From positions 1 to 64,000 of the forward strand of contig UBTY01000051.1 of NCBI GenBank assembly GCA_900468535.1: 64,000 bases of DNA, given 5' to 3'. The position numbers were made by a program, and so were the translations under genes. This stretch comes from Hyphomicrobiales bacterium (GTDB lineage: Bacteria; Pseudomonadota; Alphaproteobacteria; Rhizobiales; Rhizobiaceae). Shown piece after piece: positions 43,341 through 52,151 of the stretch. The first letter of the stretch is position 1; every line of letters starts with the position of its first letter. The notes beneath the pieces are model-generated. The model did not search any database. It was not told where the DNA came from and saw only the letters and a program-made list of their open reading frames with translations.

Positions 43341-44393
43341 ATGGGTAAGCCATTTGCGGCAGTCGCAGTAGGATTGGTCGCCGCAACGGCTGTGTTTTTC
43401 ATCAGTCGTGCTCACGGCCCAATCACGAACCTCGATCGCTCTACAAGCTCAGGGCGCGGCCGGGATGCCGAAACGCCCGAAGCCATCCCGATCCAAGGCT
43501 TAAAGGATGTCCTCTGGCGTGTTCTCCACGAGGTGTCGCAAGACAGGGTGACGCTCATAGCCGGCGGCGTAACTTTCTATCTGCTGTTAGCTCTGTTCCC
43601 CGCCATTTCCGCGCTAGCTGCACTATACGGATTGGTCGCTGATCCCTCGACAATGGCCGAGCATCTTCGGGAACTGTCGGGCATGCTGCCTCCAGGTGCA
43701 TTCGACCTTATTGCCGAGCGGATCGCCAGTTTGGCAGAAAGCCGCGATTCGACGCTCGGTCTGACTTTCTTTGTCAGCTTCATTGTCGCACTCTGGAGCA
43801 CGCACAGTGCCACGTTATCGATTTTTGACGCGATGAATATCGCTTATGATGAGACGGAGAAACGTGGACTGCTCCAGTTGAACCTTGTCGGCTTGGCGTT
43901 CACCTTGTGCGCCATGATATCGACCGCGGTCATCTTGGGTTTGATCGCCGTGATTCCGCTTTTGCTTTCGTATATTTGGTTGGATCGGTTCGAAGAGCAA
44001 ATGGCGCTCGTTTTGCGCTGGCCCATTCTGTTTTTCATCGTCGCTACCGCAACGACAGCCGTCTATCGGTTCGGGCCTAGTCGCCAGCCGGCCAAACTTC
44101 GGTGGCTGACATGGGGTGCTGCCCTGGTCACGGTGTCCTGGTTTGTGATGTCGCTCGGTTTTTCATTCTACCTCGATCATTTCGCAAACTACGACGCGAC
44201 CTACGGGGCCTTGGGCGCGCTCATCGGTTTTCTCGTCTGGATTTGGCTTTCGGTACTGATCCTCATCGTTGGCGGCGAGCTGAATGCGGAGTTGGAGCAC
44301 CAGACATCGAGGGATACAACAACCGGTTTGCCGTTGCCGATGGGTGCCCGTGGCGCATATGTCGCCGACACCTTAGGCGAAACGGTCGACTGA
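43341..44393 (+). CDS. YihY/BrkB-family inner-membrane protein
   Basis: 350 residues with six to seven membrane helices. The YihY core is DRVTLIAGGVTFYLLLALFPAISALAALYG (the YFTLLALFPALL motif equivalent), IVALWSTHSATLSIFDAMNIAYDE, and the C-terminal GALIGFLVWIWLSVLILIVGGELNAELE. Once annotated ribonuclease BN; now considered an envelope protein of unknown function. The first 50 residues hold an extra N-terminal helix (AVAVGLVAATAVFFISRA). It converges with the MscS gene ending at 44403, the two stops lying nine bases apart. Confidence 0.93.
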   Translation: MGKPFAAVAVGLVAATAVFFISRAHGPITNLDRSTSSGRGRDAETPEAIPIQGLKDVLWRVLHEVSQDRVTLIAGGVTFYLLLALFPAISALAALYGLVADPSTMAEHLRELSGMLPPGAFDLIAERIASLAESRDSTLGLTFFVSFIVALWSTHSATLSIFDAMNIAYDETEKRGLLQLNLVGLAFTLCAMISTAVILGLIAVIPLLLSYIWLDRFEEQMALVLRWPILFFIVATATTAVYRFGPSRQPAKLRWLTWGAALVTVSWFVMSLGFSFYLDHFANYDATYGALGALIGFLVWIWLSVLILIVGGELNAELEHQTSRDTTTGLPLPMGARGAYVADTLGETVD

Positions 44394-44402
44394 TCAGAGC
44401 AG

Positions 44403-45143
44403 CTATTTCAGGGCGACACCATTGGCGGCCAACCCGTCTTTCAGTCTATCAATCAGATCGTAGCACGTCTCGGACCATTGAGTGGTCTTCGCCCAGTACT
44501 GCAATGTCAAAACAGTTCTGTCAGCCGTAAGGCCGTTGGAGAACACACGCGGCTGTGGTTGTTTCTGAACGCGATCATCAGCGCTGACGATCGACATTAT
44601 TTCCCTTTTGACTGCGTCGGCATCAGTGTCGTTGCCAATGGCAACAGACAACTCCTGTCGTCGGCCTGGCTCGCGGCTGTGATTGGTAATTGGCGTATTC
44701 CACAAGGTCGGATTCGGTGCCATGAGATAGAGGCCATCCGCAGTCTTCATCTCGGTGGCAAACAGGCCAATCTCTACGATGAAGCCCTTTACGCTTCCCG
44801 TTTCGATGTACTCGCCGACCCGCAAAGGTCGAAGGACAAGCAGCATAATGCCTGCGGCGATGTTTTGAACGGTTCCTTGCAGAGCCAATCCGACCGCCAA
44901 GCCGGCGGCACCAAGCGCAGCGATAATTGATGCCGCTTGTACGCCGAACTGGCCCAGCACAGTCACGAAGACCAGGACCAAAAGGCCGTAGTGCAGGACG
45001 TTCTCGAAAAACCTAGCCTGCGTCTCGTCTATCCGGTTGATCCGGGATATGCCCTGGCAGGTCCATCGGCTGATCATGCCCGACAGCATCCAGCCGCCAA
45101 CGAGAAGCAGGATGGCTCCGATGATGGAAAACCCGTATTGCAC
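44403..45143 (-). CDS. MscS-family mechanosensitive channel
   Basis: 246 residues. Two N-terminal helices (SIIGAILLLVGGWMLSGMI, YGLLVLVFVTVLGQFGVQA) precede the pore-lining TM3 with the glycine/alanine pattern AALGAAGLAVGLALQGTVQNIAAGIMLLVLRPLRVGEYIE, then the beta domain (LMAPNPTLWNTPITNHS). It opens under membrane tension to release solutes on osmotic downshock. Length matches short MscS proteins. It converges on the YihY gene; both fit a membrane-stress theme. Confidence 0.93.
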   Translation of the reverse strand: MQYGFSIIGAILLLVGGWMLSGMISRWTCQGISRINRIDETQARFFENVLHYGLLVLVFVTVLGQFGVQAASIIAALGAAGLAVGLALQGTVQNIAAGIMLLVLRPLRVGEYIETGSVKGFIVEIGLFATEMKTADGLYLMAPNPTLWNTPITNHSREPGRRQELSVAIGNDTDADAVKREIMSIVSADDRVQKQPQPRVFSNGLTADRTVLTLQYWAKTTQWSETCYDLIDRLKDGLAANGVALK

Positions 45144-45280
45144 GGCAAGAGGCCGATAGCTCTACCTCGCAAGCGCGGTTTTCCGTCTGGTAACGTACCA
45201 ACGAGATGTTGACCTTTGCCAATCGTCCTCACCCTCTAGATACCGCATAGGCGGAAGTATCGCGTCGTTGGGAGGATAAA

Positions 45281-45523
45281 ATGCCAAATAATGAATGGAA
45301 TGCACCAGTGGACGTCAATTTCCCGCATCAGGACAGGCAGGTTGTAACCGGTCCATTCGAGGCGATGACGTGCCTCACTACAAAATGGCCAAATATGAGT
45401 GGCCTGAAGTTTCTGCGGGCTCGGATGGCCTGCAAAGCCGCGCTTGACGGTCGTATGAGCGCTGATGAGGCTCGGGTGGTCTTTGTTGAAGCCGTCAGTG
45501 AGGCGGGAGGCAAACCGCACTAA
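45281..45523 (+). CDS. DUF982-family protein
   Basis: 80 residues with GGGAGGA before ATG 45281. DUF982 pattern: VNFPHQDRQVVTGPFEAMTCLTTKWPNMSGLKFLRARMACKAALDGRMSADEARVVFVEAV, with the PFEAM.CL...WP motif. A rhizobial family of unknown function. It stands divergent from the MscS gene. Confidence 0.88.
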   Translation: MPNNEWNAPVDVNFPHQDRQVVTGPFEAMTCLTTKWPNMSGLKFLRARMACKAALDGRMSADEARVVFVEAVSEAGGKPH

Positions 45524-45882
45524 TCCTACTTGGAGCATTCTGGCGTCCAATGCATACCGTTCCTCGTCCATGGTTTACCGATCGGTGAGTGTCGGGCTTT
45601 ATAGACCGAGGCAGAGTGCCGTCGCATGCTCAATCCGTCGCATCAGAATACATCGTAGACATTGCGAGGTCATCAGGCGATTCATGTGAGCTGCGCCCGG
45701 ACTTCGCGCGACCAGAAAACAATCCTGCCGTTTACAGCCGCACCCCGTCGAGCCGGAAGTATGGCGCTCAGATCCCTGCTTGTGCGGTCAAAGCACCCTA
45801 ATTCGCTAATCTCCTGGAACGATCCCATTTCTCCGTCGGTTATTCTCAGCGTTATGTATCGGCTTCTGAAAGGGAGGAACAT
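45524..45882. other. 359 bp without a supported gene
   Basis: Nothing gene-like. A loose EcfG-like promoter (GGAAC 45816-45820, 17 bases, GGTT) lies 42 bases before the DUF6894 gene. Confidence 0.35.
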
Positions 45883-46119
45883 ATGCGGTATATTCTGGAA
45901 GTGATGGATGGATCCGGAGAAGGTCCGGTAAGCATGATGATCGACTTTGAATCCGAGGACGAGGCGGTTCGAGAAGCGCATGTTGCCTTGGCCGAAATGG
46001 CTCGGGATGGGCTGCCTAAGGAGCCTGTCAACATGATGTCGGTGGAACTGTTTGACGAACATAAACGTCCCATCACCGAACTGCGCCTGACCTTTGAAAT
46101 CATATCGAAGCAAGTTTGA
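45883..46119 (+). CDS. DUF6894-family small protein
   Basis: 78 residues (MRYILEVMDGSGEGPVSMMI) with AAAGGGAGGAAC before the ATG. The family pattern FES-EDEAVREAHVALAEMARDGLP and VNMMSVELFDEHKRPITELRLTFEI is clear. Small soluble alpha-beta protein, function unknown, common in rhizobia. The gene before it is 360 bases away. Confidence 0.85.
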   Translation: MRYILEVMDGSGEGPVSMMIDFESEDEAVREAHVALAEMARDGLPKEPVNMMSVELFDEHKRPITELRLTFEIISKQV

Positions 46120-46374
46120 CTACAACCAATTTGCCGGGTGCGACTATGTTTCAATTCAAAGATACCGGTTGATCAATTCAATGCGCAAACGGGCAAGCAA
46201 GGGCGCCCAACGGTCACTTCGCGTTGTTTCCGCTAACCGCAGATAGCGCAAACGGATCGTGCGAGTATTTGGACCCGGAGTTGACGCCGATAGGCAGTCG
46301 GCTTCGGCCGATGAGACGGGTTGCCCGGCCTGACCGATCCAGCTCGTGGCTGGCGTCGCATCGGATTAAAGCGA

Positions 46375-46397
46375 AGAGCCCGGCTGGGCCGAGCTCT
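46375..46397 (-). terminator. intrinsic terminator of the gene at 46424
   Basis: Hairpin AGAGCCCGGC (46375-46384) and GCCGAGCTCT (46388-46397) with one mismatch and a 3-base loop, 27 bases after the minus-strand stop at 46424. T-rich TTTCG follows on the minus strand. Confidence 0.55.
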
Positions 46398-46423
46398 CTT
46401 TTCCATTTCGACGGACATCGACG

Positions 46424-46732
46424 TCAGTTGTTGTGCGCTGCGCAAGCCTCGTCTTCGGGCGTTGCATTGCTTTTTCCACCCTGCGTCTGAAGTTTGCCGT
46501 TTCCTTTGCTGCTCGCGGGATTCTTGCACTTGGTCTTGTCCATTTTCATGGTGCTGCCCGTCGATGTGGAATCGATGGTCTTTGGCGCTTTCATATCGGA
46601 GTTTGCGCCGCCCCCTGTATCGGACTGGTTTTTGTCGATTGTAGAGCCGGCTGGAGCGGGATTGGACTGCGCGAAGGCGGAGGTTGCCATTCCGGCGACA
46701 ACGACGGCAGCGGCGACGATCTTGAAACGCAT
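46424..46732 (-). CDS. small exported low-complexity protein
   Basis: 102 residues from the ATG at 46732. Signal peptide of about 21 residues (MRFKIVAAAVVVAGMATSAF). Mature part rich in Ser, Thr, Lys, Gly and Asp (STIDKNQSDTGGGANSDMKA) with Cys at KTKCKNPAS and DEACAAHNN. Periplasmic, probably disordered; function unknown. A candidate EcfG promoter with GGTT lies at 46771-46795, 39 bases upstream. Confidence 0.7.
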   Translation of the reverse strand: MRFKIVAAAVVVAGMATSAFAQSNPAPAGSTIDKNQSDTGGGANSDMKAPKTIDSTSTGSTMKMDKTKCKNPASSKGNGKLQTQGGKSNATPEDEACAAHNN

Positions 46733-46770
46733 TGGGTTCTCCTTGGATGTTGCGTAGTTCACGCAACCCT

Positions 46771-46795
46771 AACCGTGGGTCTTCCTAGTTGTTCC
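46771..46795 (-). promoter_or_regulatory. possible EcfG-type promoter (GGAAC-N16-GGTT)
   Basis: Minus strand GGAAC (46795-46791), 16-base spacer, GGTT (46774-46771), 39 bases before the exported-protein gene. One base from consensus in the minus-10. Confidence 0.45.
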
Positions 46796-46982
46796 TACAG
46801 TTTACGAAAAACCACACGCCGAATTTGGCGACGACTAGCGTCCCTGTCGGGCCGCTCATCGCGCGATCTCGAGAAAGCCTGGAGGAGGGGCTTTGCTCGG
46901 TCACTTCCAAGGTGAAGAAGATACCTCGAGTTCGCCATCTCAAAAAGCGTCTCTATTTGCCCGGTTGGCCAATCGGACCGGT

Positions 46983-48053
46983 TCAGGAGGCGGTCAATGA
47001 TTTCTCCGTGACCGCATCGAATACGTGGATCTTTCCAACATCAGGGTTTATCGAAATTGCGTCGCCCGATTGAAGTGACAGGCGATCGCGCACTGTTGCA
47101 ACAATCTGCGCCGTTCCAAGCGTCGCGGTTATCTGGGTCTCCGCGCCGGTCGGCTCGATCAGCATGACGTTCGCCGTGGCGCCGCCCTGGTTGATGATGA
47201 GGTGTTCCGGACGGATGCCATAGACGACGTCCTGTCCTCTGGCGAGCGAAAGGCCGGTGGGGATCGGCAGGCGCGCGCCTCCGTCCGCAACGAATTCGAC
47301 CGGTCCATTTGCGCTGACTTTACCCTTAATGAAATTCATGCCAGGCGAGCCAATGAAGCCGGCAACGAAGAGGTTTGCCGGGCGGTCGTAGAGGTCGAGC
47401 GGCGACCCGATCTGCTCGACATAGCCGTCGCGCATGACGACGATCCGATCCGCCATCGTCATCGCCTCGATTTGGTCGTGGGTGACATAGATGGTCGTTG
47501 TCTTCAGGCGCTGATGCAACTGCTTGATCTCTGATCGCATCTGTACACGCAGCTTTGCATCCAGATTGGACAGCGGCTCGTCGAAGAGGAAGACCTGCGG
47601 CTGGCGAACGATCGCGCGGCCCATGGCGACGCGCTGACGCTGGCCGCCGGACAGGTTGCGGGGATGACGGTCCAGAAGATGCTCGAGCCCCAGGATCTGT
47701 GCCGCTTCGCGAACGCGCCCCTTTATTTCGTCCTTCGGCGCTTTTGCCAGCTTCAGCGAGAAGCCCATGTTGGCCTCGACCGTCAGATGCGGATAAAGGG
47801 CGTAGGACTGGAACACCATCGCGATATCACGCTCTTTCGGTGCAACATTATTGACGACCCGGCCGCCGATTGAAATCCGTCCGTCGGAAATCTCCTCCAG
47901 ACCCGCGATCATCCGCAATAGGGTGGATTTGCCGCAGCCCGAGGGGCCGACGAGAATGACGAACTCACCGTCCTCGATGTCGATATTCACGCCATGGAGG
48001 ATTTCCAGATGACCATAGCTTTTGCGGGCATTCGCGACGTTGACTGACGCCAT
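46983..48053 (-). CDS. ugpC: ABC transporter ATP-binding protein (UgpC/MalK type)
   Basis: 356 residues. Walker A GPSGCGKST, Q-loop, signature LSGGQRQRVAMGRA, Walker B VFLFDEPLSNLD and H-loop TTIYVTHDQIEAM, then a C-terminal TOBE regulatory domain (DVVYGIRPEHLIINQGGATA). Multi-sugar ATPases of this group serve several importers. Last gene of the operon transcribed from 55181; it energises the two permeases at 50377-52151. Confidence 0.95.
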   Translation of the reverse strand: MASVNVANARKSYGHLEILHGVNIDIEDGEFVILVGPSGCGKSTLLRMIAGLEEISDGRISIGGRVVNNVAPKERDIAMVFQSYALYPHLTVEANMGFSLKLAKAPKDEIKGRVREAAQILGLEHLLDRHPRNLSGGQRQRVAMGRAIVRQPQVFLFDEPLSNLDAKLRVQMRSEIKQLHQRLKTTTIYVTHDQIEAMTMADRIVVMRDGYVEQIGSPLDLYDRPANLFVAGFIGSPGMNFIKGKVSANGPVEFVADGGARLPIPTGLSLARGQDVVYGIRPEHLIINQGGATANVMLIEPTGAETQITATLGTAQIVATVRDRLSLQSGDAISINPDVGKIHVFDAVTEKSLTAS

Positions 48054-48116
48054 AATTTTCTCCGGCTGAAACTCTTCGATGCAAGGTCGCCCGGATTTGT
48101 CGGGCGCTTTCGAAAT

Positions 48117-49415
48117 CTACTGGGGGACCGACGTTGCCGCGGAATAGGGCGCAAGCGCCGCGTCGATCGCCGCGAGGCAAAGATCACGAGCCCGCGGAGC
48201 CACGTGGCCCGTGACGACATCAGGATAGACGCGCGCCAGATACTGGCTGATAAGCGTTTCCGGGATCGGATCAGGAAGCGCAGCGATCAATACATCCACC
48301 GCGCTTGTTGCCTCTTTGTCGGGCCAGTAGTAGCGAATTCGGTCGCTGTAGCTGAAATGGCGTTGCAGACGTAGCTCGTCTTTCGACCCGGTGTAATGGT
48401 CGGCCCAATGCCGTGGCTGGCTCAGCATGATCGCTTCCATCTCGGCATGAAGGCTAACCGATCCGCCATCAAGTGTGTGCCTGATCGCGTCGAGCCCGTA
48501 TAGCGCCTCGCGCAGGGCAAAGGTCAAACCGGGGCCGACCTTCAAGATCGCGAAACCGTCATCGACAAGAGCCGAAAGCTCGCCGACAGTCTGGTAGTCC
48601 GTCGAGTGAGCCTCAAAAAGAAGTCCCGGCATCCGGGAAAGTGTCGACGCCAGTCCCCGGGCGCGATCCGGCCTGTAGAGGACGACGTTCGCATTTCCGA
48701 ACTCGACGCCCGGTTGGACGACGATACCGATCACACGGTCCATGGCCGAGGCGACGCCGGCCCTTTCGAAGGCCGATGCGTGGACATCCAGCGTTTTCAG
48801 CGCTGCACCGGGATCGGTCACCTCGATTTCTGCGATCGCGTGCGTCGCCCCGCCCGGCGGAGGGACCTCCGTGCCGATGATATAGACCGGCGGGCGCTGC
48901 CCGAGGCGGCGTGCGGTCTCCTCCGCAACTTTCGCCAGGCGTGCTGCCCTTTCGGCGGTCAGTTCGTCGTCAAGGGCAACCGGCTCTCTCGCGCATCCCA
49001 TCGATGTATCGAGATGCAGCTTCTCAAAGCCCGCTTCGACATAGGCCGCGACCATCGCCTCGGCTCGCACCATCGCTTCCTCCGCACTAAGCTTTTTCCA
49101 GGGATTGGGGCCGAGATGATCGCCACCGAAGATGATGGACCCCAGAGGAAAGGCGACCGCTGCGGCGACCCCTTCGATGAATCGCCGGAAGGCGGCCGGC
49201 GTCATGCCGGTATATCCACCATCCTGGTTGACCTGGTTGCAGGTGGCCTCGATCAGGACCATGCAGCCGTCCTTGGCCGCCCGCCGCAAGGCAGCCTCGA
49301 TCACCAATGGATGGGCCGAGCAGACCGAGGTGATGCCACGCGGCAGCGTCGCTTGGCGGGTGCCGAAGAGCTTCGAAAAGGCGCTGCTGCGATTTTGATC
49401 CAGAACGTCGTTCAT
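48117..49415 (-). CDS. GatZ/KbaZ-like protein (possible tagatose-6-phosphate 4-epimerase)
   Basis: 432 residues, matching GatZ/KbaZ (called the non-catalytic aldolase subunit). Visible segments: GITSVCSAHPLVIEAALRRA, GGDHLGPNPWKKL, LDTSMGCA, VYIIGTEVPPPGGA, EAHSTDYQT and KVGPGLTFALREALYGLD. The usual catalytic partner GatY/KbaY is absent from the window. Some alphaproteobacterial family members were reported as D-tagatose-6-phosphate 4-epimerases (from memory), which would let this protein work alone, turning AgaS product tagatose-6-phosphate into fructose-6-phosphate. Its ATG overlaps the SIS gene stop. Confidence 0.85.
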   Translation of the reverse strand: MNDVLDQNRSSAFSKLFGTRQATLPRGITSVCSAHPLVIEAALRRAAKDGCMVLIEATCNQVNQDGGYTGMTPAAFRRFIEGVAAAVAFPLGSIIFGGDHLGPNPWKKLSAEEAMVRAEAMVAAYVEAGFEKLHLDTSMGCAREPVALDDELTAERAARLAKVAEETARRLGQRPPVYIIGTEVPPPGGATHAIAEIEVTDPGAALKTLDVHASAFERAGVASAMDRVIGIVVQPGVEFGNANVVLYRPDRARGLASTLSRMPGLLFEAHSTDYQTVGELSALVDDGFAILKVGPGLTFALREALYGLDAIRHTLDGGSVSLHAEMEAIMLSQPRHWADHYTGSKDELRLQRHFSYSDRIRYYWPDKEATSAVDVLIAALPDPIPETLISQYLARVYPDVVTGHVAPRARDLCLAAIDAALAPYSAATSVPQ

Positions 49416-50365
49416 GCCAGCGTCACGACTTTGGTCAGGTGCCGCGGCGATACAGTGTCGATGCCTCTCGATTGCGCGACACGCTCGCCGAGGAGCTGAA
49501 GAGCCGGGAGGACGACAAGGGCTGCAAGCGAAAGGTCGGAATGGACATGCAGCTCGATATCGCCAGGGCCGCCGAGACCGATGACGATGGCGCCCTTTTC
49601 CTGAAGTTCTTCGACGAGCTTGGTTTCGGCATCCTTCTGATCGGTGCTGTAAAGCATCACAACCGCAGTCTTTTCGTCGACGAGGCTGATCGGGCCATGG
49701 CGATACTCAAGCGGGTGGAACGGCTGCGTCAGGGCCTGGCTCATTTCCATCAGTTTCAATGCGCCTTCCGATGCAATACCGAAGAGCGGACCGCCGCCGA
49801 GAAAGACGAAATGGCTGCGATCGAGAAAGCGCTTGCTGAGCGTTGTATCGAGGGCTTCGGCAAGGTTCTTAGCGGAGGCGACGGCCGATTCCGGGATCGC
49901 CCGGCCGATCATCTGCAGGCCGAGCAGCAGCATGAGGCTGGCGGAGACCGACATGACGATGCCTTCTTCGCTGTGGGTCGGCGAGGCAACGACGTCATCG
50001 CTGCATTTGGCAAGTGAGCTATCCGCCTCGACGGTGAGCGCCGTGACGAAAGCACCGTTCTCCCGGCTCTTCTTGGCGGCGGCGACAGTCTCGGTCGTTT
50101 CCCCACTGCGCGAGATCGCCACCACGTGCGTGTTCTTCCAGTCGGGCCAGAAGTACGACGGGCGGTTCAGCCATTCAGCACCCGGCACCGCGATCGCCCG
50201 GCGGCCTGCATTGTTCGCATAGGCCGCAAGCGACATGGCGAGATAGTAGGATGTGCCGCATCCGACGTAGACGAGAACGTCATCGCGCGTCGTTGCCCTA
50301 TTTGATCCCAAAGCCCTTTCCCAGAAAGGGAACTGTTCGCGGATAACTTTTTCGGTCGTGTTCAT
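49412..50365 (-). CDS. agaS: SIS-domain sugar-phosphate isomerase/deaminase (AgaS-like)
   Basis: 317 residues with two SIS domains. Substrate-binding motifs YVGCGTSYYLAMSLAAYA (first SIS), SRSGETTETVAAAKKSREN, and the second SIS segment LGGGPLFGIASEGALKLMEM, then EYRHGPISLVDEKT. This matches the AgaS/GlmS-C type: aldose-ketose isomerisation with loss of ammonia from amino-sugar 6-phosphate, probably galactosamine-6-phosphate to tagatose-6-phosphate. Overlaps gatZ by four bases, and 11 bases separate it from the permease gene. Confidence 0.85.
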   Translation of the reverse strand: MNTTEKVIREQFPFWERALGSNRATTRDDVLVYVGCGTSYYLAMSLAAYANNAGRRAIAVPGAEWLNRPSYFWPDWKNTHVVAISRSGETTETVAAAKKSRENGAFVTALTVEADSSLAKCSDDVVASPTHSEEGIVMSVSASLMLLLGLQMIGRAIPESAVASAKNLAEALDTTLSKRFLDRSHFVFLGGGPLFGIASEGALKLMEMSQALTQPFHPLEYRHGPISLVDEKTAVVMLYSTDQKDAETKLVEELQEKGAIVIGLGGPGDIELHVHSDLSLAALVVLPALQLLGERVAQSRGIDTVSPRHLTKVVTLA

Positions 50366-50376
50366 GATGACTCCGG

Positions 50377-51234
50377 TTACTTGACCGAGCCGGCCAGCAA
50401 GCCGCTGACGAGGTATCGGTTGAGGAAGATGACGACGAGGGCAGGGATGACGATCGCGATGGAGCCGCTGGCCGTAATAAGCCCGTAGTCGATGAAGTTC
50501 TTGGTGACGAATTCCGGAATGAGAACCGTCAATGGCTTGGTTGCCTGCGGCGAGAAGATCAGGGGCACGAGATACTGTCCCCAGGCGCCGAGGAATGTGA
50601 GGATTGCCGCGGCGGTGAGCCCCGGGCCGGCCAGCGGCAGCACGATGTTAAAGAAGATGTAGAGACGTCCGGCACCATCAAGCTGCGCGGCTTCTTCAAG
50701 CGCCAAAGGCAGAGCCTCGAAGACGCTGCGCAATAGCCAGAGCGAGAGTGGCAGGTAAGCCGAGACATAGATCAGTGCGACTCCGACGTAACTGTCGACG
50801 AGATGCATCTTGATCATGATCTGGTAGAGCGGGATCAAAACGGCGTAGGCGGGGATCGCAAGCGTTGCGACCACAAGGCCGAAGAGCGCATTGCGGCCGG
50901 GAAAGCGGATGCGGGTGAACGCATAGGCACCCAGCGCGGAAATCGCCACGCAAAGCAGCGTCGCTGCCGCCGAGGTGATGACGCTGTTCAGCAGCGCCGC
51001 GCGAAACTGCCGCCAGACTTCCACGCCGCCGATCCGGTCGACGTTGATGCCGAGCAGGCGTGAGTAGTGATCGAAGGTGAAGTGCTGCGGGAAGAAGTGG
51101 ATCGGCCTGACGGAGAAGTCGTCCGTCGGCGTCACGGAGCTGGCAACCGTCCAGTAAATCGGGCCGAGCGACCAGATCAAGAGCACGGCGACGCCGATCC
51201 ATATCATCAGGCGATAGAGAAGGGTGGGTTTCAT
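50377..51234 (-). CDS. carbohydrate ABC transporter permease (MalG type)
   Basis: 285 residues starting MKPTLLYRLMIWIGVAVLLIW. Six membrane helices; the EAA loop EAAQLDGAGRLYIFFNIVLPLAGPG contacts the ATPase. The ATG (51234) overlaps the stop of the partner permease by one base. A very long open frame runs on upstream in the same register through the partner gene, but this is a shadow. Transports the substrate delivered by the binding protein at 52148. Confidence 0.95.
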   Translation of the reverse strand: MKPTLLYRLMIWIGVAVLLIWSLGPIYWTVASSVTPTDDFSVRPIHFFPQHFTFDHYSRLLGINVDRIGGVEVWRQFRAALLNSVITSAAATLLCVAISALGAYAFTRIRFPGRNALFGLVVATLAIPAYAVLIPLYQIMIKMHLVDSYVGVALIYVSAYLPLSLWLLRSVFEALPLALEEAAQLDGAGRLYIFFNIVLPLAGPGLTAAAILTFLGAWGQYLVPLIFSPQATKPLTVLIPEFVTKNFIDYGLITASGSIAIVIPALVVIFLNRYLVSGLLAGSVK

Positions 51235-52151
51235 CAGTCGAACCGTGTGTTGCGATAGACCCGAAGGACGTAGACGAGCGAAACAAGAAGCGAGACGAAG
51301 GTGATGACGACCGAGAGCGCCATGCCGTAGGAAAAGCGCAGGTTCTGGAAGGTCTCCAGGTAGATCTGCACGAGGATCGGCCGCGTCTCGAGACTGGACC
51401 CGGCAAGAACCCAGGCTTCGTCGAAGAGGTTGAAGGCGTTGACCGTGGCGTTGGTCATGGCGACGGCGATCGCGCTTCGAACCAGGGGAAGGGTGACCAG
51501 CGCGAACATTTGCGGACGCGTTGCGCCATCGATGCGCGCCGCCTCGTAAAGATGCGAGGGGATGCTCTGCATGGCTGCCAGAACGATGACGATCGTCAGT
51601 GGCATCATGCGCCAGACATGTACCACGGTGACGGCGATGATCGCGCTGGTCCGGTCGTTGAACCAGACATGGTTGTCGAAGGGAAGGCCGAGCGAGGTGA
51701 GGATGCCGTTCAGCAGGCCCGCGCCAGGCTGATAGATCCATAACCAGATCACGGAGTTGACGACACCAGGAAGCGCCCAGGGCAGGATGACCGCTGCAAG
51801 GACCCACTGCCGGCCGACCTTTAGCTGGTTGATCAACGACGCGGCCAGTACACCGAACATCGTTTCCGCGAGTACGGCCAGGACGACGTAGATGAGGGTG
51901 TTGACCCAGGTCGTTCCAAGCTGCCCGTCGGACAGCATGCGCGCGTAGTTCTCGAGCCCGACAAATGGCGTGCCTGCCTGCATCGGATTGACCCGATGGA
52001 GACTGTCCCAGAGCGTTCGCGCCATCGGATAGAAGACGAGCGCTGCCATGGTGATGAGGATTGGGGAGACCAGCAGGACGCCGAGAGTGGTGTCGGCATT
52101 GAAGCCGACACCTTTCTTTACGGAGGTCTGCTTGTAGGCGACTGCCGTCAT
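51234..52151 (-). CDS. carbohydrate ABC transporter permease (MalF type)
   Basis: 305 residues with six membrane helices (VSPILITMAALVFYPMART start). EAA loop YEAARIDGATRPQMFALVTLPLVRSAI. It pairs with the permease at 50377 to form the membrane channel. Start overlaps the binding-protein stop by four bases, and its stop overlaps the next start, showing tight translation coupling. Confidence 0.95.
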   Translation of the reverse strand: MTAVAYKQTSVKKGVGFNADTTLGVLLVSPILITMAALVFYPMARTLWDSLHRVNPMQAGTPFVGLENYARMLSDGQLGTTWVNTLIYVVLAVLAETMFGVLAASLINQLKVGRQWVLAAVILPWALPGVVNSVIWLWIYQPGAGLLNGILTSLGLPFDNHVWFNDRTSAIIAVTVVHVWRMMPLTIVIVLAAMQSIPSHLYEAARIDGATRPQMFALVTLPLVRSAIAVAMTNATVNAFNLFDEAWVLAGSSLETRPILVQIYLETFQNLRFSYGMALSVVITFVSLLVSLVYVLRVYRNTRFD